Of a stretch of DNA of 64,000 nucleotides, positions 12,440 through 25,947 are shown piece by piece. Position numbers and translations under genes: made by a program. Each line of letters opens with the position of its first letter. The first letter of the stretch is position 1. This DNA comes from Lycocorax pyrrhopterus obiensis (taxonomy: Eukaryota > Chordata > Aves > Passeriformes > Paradisaeidae). The stretch covers positions 128,783,431 to 128,847,430 of the forward strand of contig JACSVZ010000002.1 of NCBI GenBank assembly GCA_014706295.1, written 5' to 3'. A model generated the notes under the pieces. The model was not told the origin of the DNA and did no database searches. It saw only the letters and a list, made by a program, of their open reading frames with translations.

Positions 12440-15400
12440 CATTTGCTGAAAGCAGAATGGTGAGACCAGGAATCATGGAGTCCATTACAGGACCTGGAGG
12501 AAAGCACTCTTTCATTTCACCGAACTCAATCCTTCTTTCTGTTTAGTAGTGGTATCTGGCTCCAATCTTGATTTTTTTTTTTACCTTTCATCCCCACACA
12601 TCCTGCTCAGTCAGCAGGACACCATTTAAGCCTTTGTTTGCCCAGTCTTGGTCCTCCCTCCTATCATCTCCTTGTTTCCCTAAGTCCCCTCCACTTCCTT
12701 TTCTCTCTCCATGACAATCCTGATCTCACGGCTTTCCTTGTCCCATACCACCTTGGCCATAGTGTTACTGCAGTGAGTGACATGGTTCTTTTTTCCTCCT
12801 GGAGGTGCACGGGATGGCTGATTTAGAACATGGACGAGACAGTTCCTTGCTGTCAACTGCGGCACTGTGCCCTGCCCAGCAGAGAACAACTGGAATCAAG
12901 AACTGCAGAAAGAATCTCTTGAAACAACTCTGGTCAGACTGCATTTAGTCACTCTGTGGGACATGGGGCATTCAAGGCCTGATCACTGGTAAAAGCTCTG
13001 AGGGAATGCAGCTTGCTCAGACTGGTAACACTTTGCAGTTCTGAGTCTCATACAAGCCTAGGGTAGAAGAAATCAGGGGACATTTTAGCTGCTCAAAAGA
13101 AAGAATATTCCTACTGCCTGGTTTTTTGCAAATATTTATAAACTGGTGCAGAAACTAAAGGGAACAGCAAAAAACATGCTAGTGCAGAAGCCATGCCTTT
13201 TCCTCCTATTTTTTCCCACCTCTATTTTAAGTCCTAATCCAAAATATGAAGGCAAGAAGGCATTTCAGCAGAAGGGTTTCCAGTTCTGGAATAAGGACAA
13301 AACAAAGTGTTTTCTCCTACCCAGTCTTAGGAACAGATCAGATATTTTTGCTGAAGGTTTTGATGCAACACAAACATAAATCAGCCTGGCAGAACAAAAT
13401 TGATGGGGGAAAAATTTAGTCCAAAGAGGAAAACTAGCAAAGGAAAGAGGAAAGTGGTGCATAGCAGGAAGTGCTGGCCAGCTTTTGCATTAGGAAGTAC
13501 TGTTAACCCTTTCTGCATTTGTAGTACATGTATCAAATGTGACATTAGCACAAATAACACACAAAGGTTCATCTACTTAACTCATTGCTTTGGGAATTGA
13601 ATTTAGATCTCAGGTCTGCAAAGTTTTGCGTAAGCCTTGACTCCTGCACAGAACTCTCTGCTGACTCAATGAGGCTGTGGAGACCCGTCTGCCCAAAACA
13701 CCTACAGGATGAAAACCCCATCAAAGGCAACATGTCCCAGGTGGAGGGAGGAAATTTCAGACTGCACTTCTATTGTTGAGCAAACGTATCCCTCAAAAGG
13801 AACCTTGAAAAGTCAAGGGTCAAGAGGGAACTCACATGTCATAACTCACACTCTGGAAAACTAAAACCTGGGCCAAAGTAGTGATATGTGAAGAGAGGGA
13901 AACTGACAGAAAACACCGAAAAAGCTAGCTCACAGGGGCCCAGGCTTTTGTCAGAGTGACTGACGTTTTGCCTACTTGGAAGGAAATTAATTAGAGGAGA
14001 ATGAAGAGCATATGTTGTCAAGTGGGTGTAAATCGAACTAAGCAAACAAAGGAGCACAGGGAGAACTCAAGCTGACATCAAGGCTGAGACAGAAGAAAAG
14101 GCTGGAAGCAGCAACAGCCACAGAGGCTTTTAGATGGACATATTTCCTTCAAATCTGCTTATATTTCCACGTTGACGAAAAGCTGGGAGAAAGGTAGCAA
14201 CAACCAATGTACCCGAGAAGGGACATTTCTAGCACAATACTCACAAGTCAATGGCAGTGTTCAGGATTACTTACCTGGTCCTGACTGGTGCTGCTTGTGC
14301 AAACACATAGGGCCTCTCAAGAGTGGAACACTGCATCACACATGCTAAGTCCTGCGAGCAGCTATGCCTACAAAAGCAGTCGTGCTTTGGTACTAAGGAA
14401 AAGCACACAAGGCCTCGTTAAAAACCGTTTTCAATTCAGCTTATTCTTCAGTTACTCTGTAAAGCCCAAAGTGGTTTTTCTCATTGTTCTTTATAGCCTT
14501 CCCACATCTTCTAGCCACAAACATATAATTTATTTAAGCCACACATAAACAACCATGATTTACATCAACTTTTCATTCAATGGAAAGCACATGAAAGAAG
14601 TACTTTCCTTCTGTGTGTTACTTGCCTGCAAGGGCTGGAGCATTTCTTTCCAAATTCCTGGTGGTAACCCCAAGCAGTTGTCAAAGCTTGTTCCATATTT
14701 GGCATTTTAAGAACTTCCCATGAGTTTTTTCCATTACAAAATCATTCAGTCACCATTTGGCACCTCTCTGTACCAGATGACAAGCGAAAGAACCTTATGA
14801 CCTCAGAAAAAGGCAGACCTTTAACTGGACTTGATGTCAACCTCTTGTCAGAGAGCAAGACACATCTATGGCAGTTGCAAACTTGTATGACACCCAAGTG
14901 AATGGAGTTAAAATTCAGTTTGCTGTTCTGCAAGTGAATAATCATAAGGGGTCACCATCTCAATGACAGGAAAACCTGTGCCAAGATGGTTAAAAGCTGA
15001 ATCAACAAAAACAGTCATATGAAACCAGTTAAAAAAAACTTTGCTGCAGTATACAGAAATAAATAAAACACCACTCCTTCTGCTTTTTAAAATCAGGGTT
15101 GGTCTGAGGCAGGAACATGCAGTACACTTGTCTCTCTGGCAGCATGCCCTGTACCAGAAGTAATTGAAATTCTCCAAAATCCCCTCCTCCCATCTAAGAC
15201 CTGGCAAGGAACAAACACAATATTGATTGCTGTATCTGAGAACTGGCTGACAGGCCACCCCTGCCCAGTGTGATTCAGAGACCTGCAGCAGCCATTCTAA
15301 GATTAGCAGACCATTCTCTAAAGAGCAAGCCTTTCTGATCCCTCTCCTGACAGGGTGAGCACTCCTCTCTGCACCACTGGTGCAAACCAGCTCAAATCAG

Positions 15401-16274
15401 TGCTATTCCAGGGAGTGCCCTACAACAGTCTCAGCTCAGATGGAGCACACCCTGACCTGATAACCCTCAACACCTTGTCCTTGCTAAGCGAAATCCTAAC
15501 AGCAAACAGGCACCACAGCAGCTGCATAAGCGTGGCCACCACACCACCACACACCGGGTGAAGAACAGGCTCTTTAGCAGCCAGCCTAAAATGTTAAAGA
15601 TTTAAACTCTACCTATTAGCATAATTCTAATTATTACCAAGAACACAACATGCATGCCAAAAAGATGTTCAGAATTGATGACTTTCTCAATCGTTTTCTC
15701 ACTTTGGTCTTCATTATTTCCTGGTGTCATCCAGCATTAGAGTCAAAGGCAACTCAAAAAACCCTCTGAAATGAATAGGGATGACAAATAGAGGTCAGTG
15801 CACATGGCTTTCAGGTTCCAAAACTGCATCAAAATGCAAGGAAAATGTCTGATGGTGGGTTAGGATGGGCTGTGACTTCAGTGACAGTCTAGGGAAAGAT
15901 GGAGTACTAACAATAACACAGACAATAATTTTAAATGTTTTCTGAATTTTGGTTGGGCTTTTAGGCTCTGTTGCCACAGATACCAAATACTATCATGTGA
16001 CACAATGCAGGATTATGACAATGGAGCCCTCTTCTCGCTCAAGGTCTTTCAAATTCTGTAAGTTTGCAGTATTTCTGAAAATTATCCATTTTTCTGCTCT
16101 TGTGGGCCTTTCAAAGTACTTCATTAAAAACTACAAGCTGATTTCGAATGTTTGTGTCTTCAAAGAAGGGAAATACAGTCATTAAAAAATAAAACATAAA
16201 AATGCTCAGTACTTCAGTGTTTGGCAAAACGCATCCTTAAAAGGAGTTAACAAAATGAAGATAGTCCTGTACTA
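12440..16274. other. Intergenic DNA 3' of RAD54B, nothing recognised
   Basis: Only short, overlapping open frames occur, none with a recognisable domain. No clear repeat or RNA gene was seen between the LTR and the end of RAD54B. Confidence 0.6.
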
Positions 16275-16922
16275 TGTATGTCTGAGAAATAAAGTTTATT
16301 TTCCCAAGTAAAAGCAATAGGAGAATTTCAGAATATTTTGACACAGTATCAAGCCATTGCCTCAGATTTTTGGACATTAGTGGCTATTGCTCTGAATTTC
16401 ATCAAATTGTAAATTCAAGGGAAAAAAACATCTACCTTGTTATAAAGCTGCATTTATACAGATAGACAACTTGGCATTGTTATAACAAAAATCCAACCAG
16501 AGTCTTGTTAACGAGACATGGATATACATACATATACATGTATATAGCATTGCCTAATTTATAAAATTTGGCTGAAGAGTTGCCAACTTTACAAGCAATA
16601 AATCATTATGATCAAATGAAAACTACAAACCAAAGTAGACTTACAGTAGCAATAAGCATAAAAACAATCTTATTAGTTATGATATCAAAGGAACAGAACA
16701 CTGGAAAGCAAAGTTAGTTTTAAAAATCTGTATTATAATTACAGCAAGTATGATTAACTTAGTAATAACTGTAGCTTTGTGTAAACACCAAGAATCACAT
16801 TTACCCAGAAATCTCAAGAGAAACACACAAAACAGAACTGGGCAAAAAGAACAATAGGTAACTGCACATCAGTTGTTTACAAGGCCTATGACAAGGAGGA
16901 TGCAAGTGGTAGAGAAAGACAC
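16275..16922 (-). other. RAD54B: RAD54B 3' UTR (predicted)
   Basis: This is AT-rich sequence between the RAD54B stop codon and the AATAAA at 16300-16295. No coding content was seen. The end depends on the poly(A) site chosen. Confidence 0.5.
16295..16300 (-). terminator. RAD54B: Likely RAD54B poly(A) signal
   Basis: A minus-strand AATAAA (TTTATT on the plus strand) lies 623 bases past the RAD54B stop codon. Cleavage would fall near 16275. It is the first canonical hexamer noticed downstream of the stop apart from one overlapping the last codons (16933-16928). The site is inferred from sequence alone. Confidence 0.5.
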
Positions 16923-17149
16923 TTAAGTTTTATTAGATGGGGAAGTAGAATTGGTTACATTCTGGAAAATGAAAGAAACATTCTCTTTTATCCTTTCAAG
17001 GAAAGGATCAGCAAGAGTCTGATGTTGCCCAGAGAAATGCTTCCATTGCATCAACTGTGACATGGAAAGTGGTTTCTTTGAATTAGGCTTCCCATGGTTT
17101 TGTTCAAGCTGGCAGTTTCTAGATATGGGAGGCTTTTCTTTGGAAGTAT
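16923..17149 (-). CDS. RAD54B: RAD54B last coding exon (C-terminus and stop)
   Basis: The acceptor is a strong pyrimidine tract followed by CAG (17152-17150). The exon encodes residues 741-815 of the partial protein and ends in TAA at 16925-16923. It carries the conserved KPLSMSQL, QWKHFSG, DPFLERI and ENVSFIFQN blocks of the RAD54B C-terminus, which distinguish RAD54B from RAD54L. The final Asn/Ser/Thr-rich residues are variable in the family. Confidence 0.96.
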
Positions 17150-20100
17150 CTGAAAAAAATGATGCAATAGACTAATCAGAGAAAACTAAGACAGAAAATT
17201 TCAGTCTGAATCAATAAGACAGTTGGTGATAACAAATGAGCACATATAATCATTCTGTATCAACAAAACCCAAACATATATCCACAGCAAGAGGGGGAAG
17301 GCTGTTTCTTGCTCAGTGATTGAGGTTATCAAAATCACCATATGCTAGCATAAAGACAAATCCTTTTACACATGGATGGGAAAGAAAATATCTTATCTGG
17401 CAATTTCCTTTCCTCTGTCTTCCTAATTCTGTGACATTTGGCCTGCTCCCATTCTTTAAGTAAATCTGAATCTAGATGTATGTTGCAGTAAAATTCACAC
17501 TAGCTTCAGTTTCTTCCCAGAGGAATCACTCCAACCAGCTAAGAATAGTTTGAGTAGCAGTTTAATTGACTCAGCACACTAGACCTGTACACTCTGTACA
17601 TCCAGATTATGCCAAGTTGTTCAACATACACAATACTGTATATCACAGTAAGGAAAAGACTACTGCTGTGAAGCACAAAGAGATGAATTCATTTTTAACA
17701 TAGGATCCTAAAGCCCCAAATAGTATCAGGTCATTGCAATGCACATCACACACTGATGGCTTTATGATTCATCTGATGCATGGAATACATGAAGAAATAA
17801 TTTTGTATGGAAAAAATTGCATCATTACTGTTACTGGTTTAAAACTTGTCACCAAATATTTTTATAGCAGTATTATGTGCTTCTTAGGAAAGACCAGTGA
17901 TGTGAGCAGCATGACTCAAGAGTATTCCTGAGTTTTTTAAAGTTTCTGAGAGTCCATAAAGACTCATATACACAAAACTTTCCTTTTGACTGACATATGA
18001 CATTTGAAGTAGATTTGAAATATATTTTTTTACTGGCCAGAACAAAATTTAGAATAGATGCACTTACAGACTCTGCCTTCCTGACTCCTGAAGTACATTA
18101 TGATCAAGTAAAACAATAGGCTTACAGCTTTGTAGCTGATCTGAAGGCCAGCAGAATAGCAAGCAACCCATCTGCATGATCCATGCACAGAAAATTTCCT
18201 CCTTTCAAGTTTTCTAAAGAAGACCCTAGTGTGAACGGACCACAGGAGATGATGGTTGTGAGACTGTATTACATTGTTTGGCTCCTCTTTAGTTTATCTT
18301 TTGAATTTTACTTGCTAGATATGGAGGAGACAAATCAGTGACAGTTCTTGGCTTTTCGGTGCAGCAGAATCTATCCCCAGTAACCTGGAATCTGGTTCCT
18401 TGATGCAGTAATTTTACAGTTTTCTGTTCTAAGGAAAGGCAAAGAGACCTTTGCAGCGGTATCTGCATTTTGGGGTGATCAGACATGAGACCATGACTCA
18501 GAACAATTTGACTAGGGAGGCAATGAGCCAGCTTGTCCTCTGTTCTTTAGGAAACCAAACCTTCCCCTCACTCTATCATTACCACCACTTAAGTCTAATA
18601 ATGGCCTTCAGGCTTTTCCTTCATTTACTGCCAAAATGTTTTGTTCACTCGGACCAGGACCTACCCTTGAAAAAGTCACAGAATCCAAGAGGCCAATGTT
18701 GTGGTTGAATTGATGGAACCAATGTGTGTTCAAAGCATAAGATAAGAAGTCAAGATGTTAAGACAATTGCAAGCTGCTAAATAAAAAACAAGCACCAGTG
18801 CTCATCACAGTAGCAACACAAATATTCTCTGGATTTCTACAATCCAGGAGCCACACCTGCCTCACTGCATACCCCTGGGAAAATGTGGCTAACATTTAAC
18901 ACAAAAGGTGCCTTTCCCACACAGATCCTGTAATAGTACCTAAGTGGAGGATGGCAAATTTAGAACATTACTTACGCAGAAACAGAATGTCTAATTTTTC
19001 AATCATTAAAGAAAGATACAAAGATGATTTAATCAGCATACAGAGCAAAAATAAAGGAGATAATCAAATTCTTATGGTTACAGAAGCCCTGTGCTACCAC
19101 TAGCCATGTCCTCCCCATTTTCGGTAGAATAATATGAGAAAGAAGCACAAGTCTAACCTATTACCTGGGAACATGCAAACCATCAAGCAAAATAGTATTG
19201 GGTCTGCATTACTTCTTTTCTTGCCCCTGTCTATTGAGAACACACGCTCTTGCACCCACTTCTTGAGTTCTTTTTATTGAGGTTTCTGTGTGCATTTAAA
19301 CTACATCAGTATTGGTACCACACTATCACACCTGTAAATAGTGTACATGGATACTTCACGCCCCAAAAAAGAAACATATCCAGGTAATAGACACTCTTTC
19401 CTTTAAGAAATTAGGTGAGCTATAAAAATCAAAATGGATAAGATGCAAACATAACTTACGATCATTTATTTTTTTAAATCCTGTTCCTAACTTAAACCTA
19501 TATACCTGTACACAGCAAGGTATGAAAACAACTTTGATATGCCAAAAGAACAGGAGACAGGTTCCTACAGAAAGGATAGATGTGAGTATTTGCTACTTGA
19601 CTTTACAACTGCCAGGGAGTCTTCCAGCATGTCTCAAATAACTATTTTAATCATCGTGCATCAGCTTTAGTTAACAGCTCAGAAATGAAGGCTTATATAC
19701 AGAGAGTTGGCATAGATTTTCACCTGGTATAGCTGTCCTCGGATAAACTGCTTTTTAACTAGTCCTTACCAGGTTTTCATTACTGTCCTTGAATATTTTG
19801 AAGCAAAATACCATATTGTGTCATTTGGTTGTAACAAATCATTAGTTGACTTGTACATAGCTAATTCAAGGACTTAAGAGGCATGATAAATGTACTAGTT
19901 GTTACTGCAAGGAATTAATCTTCCTCCTCCTCATTTCGTGAAGGACTCCTATGGATTAGATAAATCAGCCACTATGTGGAAGATTCCACAATGAAACCTG
20001 TCAATCCTCTTTTACTGAGCATCAAAGTTTTCTCCAGAGAGACTATATATTAAGAATGGATTCCTCAGCTGTGGCTAGAGATAATGAAAAACAAACTCAC
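17150..20100 (-). other. RAD54B: RAD54B intron, 2.95 kb
   Basis: AT-rich intron with GT-AG borders. No exon, repeat or RNA gene was recognised inside. Confidence 0.8.
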
Positions 20101-20301
20101 TTTGATGGTCAATCTTTCCCATACAGTCACACTCAAGCAAGTCATGAGTAACACAGCTGGAATCTTCATGAAGAGTAAAGAGATTTTTAAGCTCCTCAAT
20201 AGAAAAATGTGTGTGTTCAGATGTCTTGGAAAGGTCTACAACTGCCCCAGAAAGGTCTTGTTTGCTGATCTGTCTTTGATAAATCTTTTCTTCTATTGAG
20301 C
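20101..20301 (-). CDS. RAD54B: RAD54B exon: end of helicase C-lobe and downstream linker
   Basis: 201 nt, acceptor CAATACAG and donor A|GTGAGT. It encodes residues 674-741, starting with the (G)SIEEKIYQRQISKQ block that closes the SNF2 helicase C-terminal domain, followed by AVVDLSKTSEH and the FSIEELKNLFTLHE helix seen in human RAD54B. Confidence 0.97.
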
Positions 20302-20480
20302 CTGTATTGAAAAGAAAAACAGATAAATTGGGATAATTTTTGACCAGTATTTACAAAGTCAAATCTACTTCTTGATAACAATATACATAGGAGATGCTAA
20401 ATCACTATTTTCAGTTATTTAAGAAAAAGCAAAGCAAAGGCAAGTGAATCAATGTGACGTCTCCATCTTAACTGAACTCA

Positions 20481-20525
20481 GAACAAATATATATTTTTAA
20501 AGAACAAATAATATGTATTTTTAAA
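20481..20525. repeat. Short AT-rich tandem duplication
   Basis: Two copies of a 21- to 24-bp unit (gaacaaat...atttttaaa) are followed by a partial third copy beginning at 20526. It lies in the 319-bp RAD54B intron (20302-20620). Confidence 0.75.
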
Positions 20526-20620
20526 GAACAAATTATTTCCAAAAACACTTCCTCCCTTTCTTTTATGGACAAAATGTCAACATCTGTCTCACTCTGGGTA
20601 AGTTGAGCACCATCTCTGAC

Positions 20621-20687
20621 CTGTGGTTAGCAGCCTGTAGATATGAACAGTATGTTTCTGACCGTCTCTCCACACTCTAGCCATTGC
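20621..20687 (-). CDS. RAD54B: RAD54B 67-nt exon carrying helicase motif VI
   Basis: Acceptor TTTCCTCAG, donor CACAG|GTCAGA. It encodes residues 652-674: [20 protein letters not shown] then Thr-Thr and the first base of a Gly codon. It contains the motif VI arginines (Arg-Val-Trp-Arg-Asp-Gly-Gln) that contact ATP. Human RAD54B has Ser where this sequence has the second Ala. Confidence 0.96.
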
Positions 20688-21998
20688 CTGAGGAAAGCAA
20701 GATGAAGAGCATTAACAGCCTGCTATACAAGGATCCTTTAACTAAAGCTTGTAGCCTTCACTGATTGAATTACCAATTCTGCTCACTTGTTCAAAGAGAT
20801 GTTGTCTGGATAATGCATTCCTCAATAACGCTCTGTGATTGTTTGTGTAAGTTTTCTGGTATTAATTGTAAACAGTTTTGAAAATATCATTTACTTTCTC
20901 CCATTTATGCTTCTCTTCCTTTCTGTATACTAAAGTAGGAAAGTAGGTGTTTCAATTATTTCCTGAAAGAAATCCCCTCTTCATACTTGTTTTCCAAGCA
21001 TTAACAACTATTTAATATTTCAGGAATACTGATCATTCTCCCCCATCTCCAAAATTGTTTTTTTGCCATAATACATCTTTAAAAGTGACTTTTACATTTC
21101 TTTTGAAATTCTAAAAATGGCTGTTTGCGCCTCCTTTATTTCTTAAACAAACAAAATGTAAAACTGAGTACTGCTATATGATCTCTTTTTTCTGACAATG
21201 TATGGGTTACACCCACATACTCGGTACAAACACACCACAACAGGGTTTGCAGTCTCTGGCAACCTGTAGCAATTTTGTCTGATTTAGCAGACTTTTTCAA
21301 GCAACAAGACAAGTGACCACATGAGGGTACTAATTCACCCTGGGAAGAGGAGCAAGGCCAAGAGTCAGAGCTTATTTCAGGTATTATGGACACAGCATTA
21401 CTCTACAATAAAAAGTTTCTTCCTGAGTTCATAAAAAGATTTTTTAATTGTTATTTTTTAAGGACTATTTTAACTGAAGACTCTTACACCAACTAAACAA
21501 TCCCTTGAGGCCAACAGTGCCTTTACAAGAATAGCACAGCATTGGCTTTCTTTTTTTTGGCATCATTGCCATGTGATTTTCTCATTCTTGCAGTTCTGAT
21601 CAGAGCCTCTCCCTTTTTCTCAGGGATTGCAAATCAACAGCAACATTTGCTACGCAATCTAATCCCATTTTCCTTTTCCTTTTAGAAACACAGCAACTCT
21701 CCAGATAAAAAGATGTCAGGAGACAAAGAGGATACGTGACTCACTCCTCCAAAGAAACCAGAATTTAATCTTTTTATTTTTTACTGCAAGAGGGCTTCTA
21801 ATGATCCCAAGATATATATAATAAGACAGAGAAATATTTCCTTTTTTCTTCGCAGAAAATTTTCCCTCATTATTGTACTTGTCCAGATACAATGCAATAA
21901 TCAGTAGCAGTAAGACATGTAAAGCCAGGCAATTCAAAATCAGTCAAGAATTCATTTGGTGCCCATCCCAACCCACATGTACACAGTTGTTACCAGAC
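20688..21998 (-). other. RAD54B: RAD54B intron, 1.3 kb
   Basis: GT-AG intron; nothing else recognised inside. Confidence 0.8.
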
Positions 21999-22260
21999 CT
22001 GAATGTCTGTAGCTGGATTCCAGTCGATATCATACAGGATCAAATGAGATGCTCCAACCAGGTTCAGTCCTACTCCACCAGCCTTTGAACTCAGCAAAAA
22101 GATAAAAGCTGGGCTGAATTTACTATTAAAAGTATCAACAATATGTTGTCTCTGGGAGACAGGAGTATGTCCATCAAGTCTAGTATAGGAGTATCCATAA
22201 TGTTTGCATACATCTTGTAATACGTTTAATGTCTGAGTGTAATTGGATACCAACACGACT
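21999..22260 (-). CDS. RAD54B: RAD54B exon: helicase C-lobe motifs IV-V
   Basis: 262 nt, acceptor TTTGACAG, donor ATTCAG|GTCTGG. It encodes residues 564-651: VVLVSNYTQTLNVLQ, YTRLDG, SQRQHIVDTFNS, then the motif V region SSKAGGVGLNLVGASHLILY and DIDWNPATDIQ. All are typical of the second RecA-like lobe of RAD54-type translocases. The first codon is split with the upstream exon across a GC-AG intron. Confidence 0.98.
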
Positions 22261-24386
22261 CTGTCAAACAGGAGAACAAAGTCATCATCCTAAACCTTGG
22301 TAAAATTAAAGTTCAATAACAAATTACTGAAGACATCTAAGAAAATAAAATTAAAAGTGAAAAATTACACATCAACCCAAGGTTACTTTTCCTTTCTATT
22401 AAATAAAACATTTTGCATTAATTAGAAGCACATACCAGATCTGGATGCCTTACACCTACTGTCAAGCATTCAAATGTTAAATAATTAATGTCTCCCTTTG
22501 CAACAGAATTTGGCATAATGCGCAGATTGCAGGCACTCAGAACCAATCACAAAGATAGATGTTTTTTTTAGTCTCTGTTTATACAAAATAACTGTTGTTA
22601 AGACAGCATTTGCAGAGGATGTTGTAGGAGCTAATAAATAACATATATATAACTCTACTTACTGAAAAAGCTACTATGAATTTCTACAGAAAAACTCAGA
22701 AAATTCTAACAAAAATCATAATGAAAGTTGAGCAGGAAAGCAGAGATTTTTTCCTACATTTTATGGCTGGAAAGAATGGGGATGAAGACTAGTGAAAAAT
22801 AGACACTGGATTTTTTTAGAAAGCAAAATCAGTCTGATCCCTTACACTAATGGCCCAAGCTATGTTGGTCTATTTTCTCTGAAATTTTGCCTAAATAGGT
22901 TTCAAAGGCCTGAAAATCTAGAATTCCTATCCTCCCAGATACTGAGGATGATTCTACTAAGTAGACAAACATCTTTTGAATTTAAGCCATAAGTAAAAGA
23001 ATAGAGCATTTTTTGCCAGATCTCATTTGGAGGTCTTTTGTAATCTAAACTAAATGTAATACATTTCATTATTTTTTTAAAAATAATTTTGATTAAAAAC
23101 AAGTTCTGAAGAATTAGACTAATAATTTCAGGGGAAAATGAAAATATTAACATTTTAGAAGTGGTTTAGAATATTTTTATTATTCCACTTTACAACTGAA
23201 CTACATCCATGACTTGTTTGTAAAGACTTTGCAAGACTTTTTTTTGTCAATCAACACAACATTCACACCTTTGTTTTCACTCAAAAATAGAATATAAACT
23301 TCAGATTAGGACTGGAATTGAGTCTGTATATTGCAAAAACTATTTAGTACCAATGAAAGCAGAGAAACCAAGGAAAAATAAACATGAACTGCACTGAATT
23401 AAAGCAACAAAACTTAAAGGCATGAAGTAATGCCTCAACTCAGCAGCTCCTAAAGTACTGCTACAGAGAGATGTGCATTTTTCTGACACCCCTGGTTTCA
23501 CTGACCTACATGAAACAAGGCCAGTACATTTAGCTATTCGGCTGTCATTGGTTTCAATGGATGCTAAGTATATAAACTCCAGCACCAGGCTCAACTTTCT
23601 GATTTCTGAAAAAGAGAGTATCTTCATATTCCATTCCATCAGTGTCAAGAGATCTGCTGTTACTTCCCACTACTGAATTACAGTGTGTGCTATTTAAGCA
23701 TGAGCTGAAATAAAAGTTACAAGTTAAATACTTTCGGAATAGCTGGGCTTTAAGGCATGAATCCATAAAAAATTGTCCTGGGACACCAGGTCATGTGAGA
23801 TTCCCACAAATCAGCAATCGCACAAAAATTAATCATGTGCATCCTATTACCCCATAATAAACAGAAGTTTTCCTACATGTCAGTGGCATTTACCACAGGG
23901 GAAATTCAGGCATGTTCATCTGTTGAGAGTGGCTGCCCTGAACTTCAGAAAAGGCAGCAAGCAGTGAGCAGTTAAGCATGATTAAAGAGGAAGTAACTTA
24001 CAATCTAGTAATGGAAATATTTTAGTGCAATTTAATAGATTAACACATCTTCTCAAGAAGATACAAAGCACTGGAAAGCCTCTGCAAGTACAGGATGCAG
24101 CACAACGGCTGTAGCAAACTATCTTATTTGCTTTACAGCATAAAAAATACAAGTATCTCTATCTGGAAAAAATATGAAGAGCATCTTTAAAAATTATGTC
24201 AGCAGCAAATTCTAGTTCATAATTTAACAAGAAAGCCAGGACTACAATGCATAAATTAATTTGGCACCCCTGCAAACAGCTGCAATACCTTTATTTTGAA
24301 TGTTACACCCCCAAGCATTTGAAAAGCAAATCAATATCCAGAAGGTCACTCCCATCACCTCTCTTCTACCTTTCTTTCACACTTGC
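22261..24386 (-). other. RAD54B: RAD54B intron with GC-AG borders
   Basis: The donor reads AAAG|GCAAGT at 24386-24381 and the acceptor GACAG at 22262-22261. Only the GC donor keeps the Arg codon and reading frame into the next exon; the nearest GT would add four bases and shift frame. The intron body is AT-rich with no recognised repeat. Confidence 0.85.
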
Positions 24387-24562
24387 CTTTCAGAAGAGTT
24401 GAGCTCATGGATTGCTGCTAACAACTTCACCAGCACCTGCAATTTTCCTGAATCAGTTTCAGAGAAAGTGTCCGAAGTGTAATCTTGTGGGAAGACATCT
24501 ATTACACCTTCATAGAGGCTGGACTCATCATATTCCTCAGACATAGGATCATGGCTTTTTTC
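24387..24562 (-). CDS. RAD54B: RAD54B exon: linker between RecA-like lobes
   Basis: 176 nt, acceptor TTCAATAG. It encodes residues 506-564. An acidic, poorly conserved first half is followed by the conserved SGKLQVLVKLLAAIHEL segment that opens the helicase C-terminal lobe. The exon ends within an Arg codon at a GC donor. The frame is fully open. Confidence 0.95.
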
Positions 24563-25947
24563 CTATTGAAAATAAAAGGATTAAAATTCCATATCCCCTC
24601 TAACATAATTTTTTTAAGATTGCTTTATTTTTATCACAAAGACAAAAGGAGGCATAAAAAGCTGCCACAAAGCAATGTATTATGTGAGCATGAGCATGAC
24701 AACCTCCCAACACTGGATTGAAAGCAAAGTTTTAAAACACTTATAGTGTTTATTTTAGTTTACACCCTTGTCCTGGGGTGACTGAGTCACCCTCTAATCT
24801 AAGACATTGTTTGCAGCTAAGTAAAAAGTTGAAATACTTAAAACTGAAAAATGTGTACAACTTCTCTACTTAAACAACCACACAAATGTATTTCCACTGT
24901 AAAGACATATCTAAACCTTGGGAATGAGAAGGAAATCAATATACTGTTTATTCTTTCTAAATCCCATAATATCTTATTATGAAACTTCCCAATCATTCAC
25001 TCTGTTTAGGAAAATACTGTCATTAAGATTCAGTTATACCACTGGAAATGAAGAAAAGTTAGCAAGCAAAACCAATAAAATAGCAGAAATACAGGTAATA
25101 TTTTGCTGTACTTAGAAAATCAGTGTTCCACAGGGAGGAAACAGCCTGACTACTCAAATGCCAAAACCACAAGGGCAATAAATGACTTGCACATACAGTC
25201 CTTTCCATCCCTATATTTAATAAAGGCTTGTGTTTTTGCATATGAAAAGTTTCTAATGCTTATATTATGAAGTAAAGGCAATGAACTTTACTTGGCAGTG
25301 TTGAAAGTCACAGGGATACTGCACTATGGATATTCCACCAAAGTCATGAAGTACGTCTTTTAAGAAAGATTTACATTTCCACTCACTTTACTTGGACATC
25401 AGCTAGAGGCCATAGAAGTTACTATTATTGAGTTCTAACTATCATATTAATTGCCTATAGGAATAAGGACATTTCTATATATACAGTCCCAGGAGAAGTG
25501 GTAATGGAGACATCTAGTATCACAGACATCTTGAGCCTGCAGATCCCAGTGTCATTAAGCTTGAAAAAGTAAAATTATCATGGGGACAGGGGGGTTTCAG
25601 AGAAACCAGCAGACAAAGTACATACAGTAATCTCTAGCTAACAGTGTTCTTTGTAAAATTCACATTTATATGTATTTTACAAATATTCAGAGACAAGGTT
25701 AAGAGGAAAAATCCATTAAGAAAGAGAAAACAGCATAAGGCAATAGGAAACTGGTGAGATACCTTCCCTGAGTACATTAAGATTTACAAACATTTGTGCT
25801 TTTGAAAGCAGAATTCCTAGAGCAAGTTGTATGTGAGAGTATGGAAATGACCTTAAGCAACATGCACATTGGCCATAACACAGTTTTAGTGACCTGTGTC
25901 TGCTGAAATGGCTAACTGCAGGCACACACCCCTATGCAAATAGATAC
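24563..25947 (-). other. RAD54B: RAD54B intron, 1.4 kb
   Basis: GT-AG intron; nothing else recognised inside. Confidence 0.8.

Noticed and set aside
16928..16933. AATAAA overlapping the last RAD54B codons as the poly(A) signal
   Set aside because: Its use would place cleavage only a few bases after the stop codon; the hexamer at 16300-16295 is more plausible.
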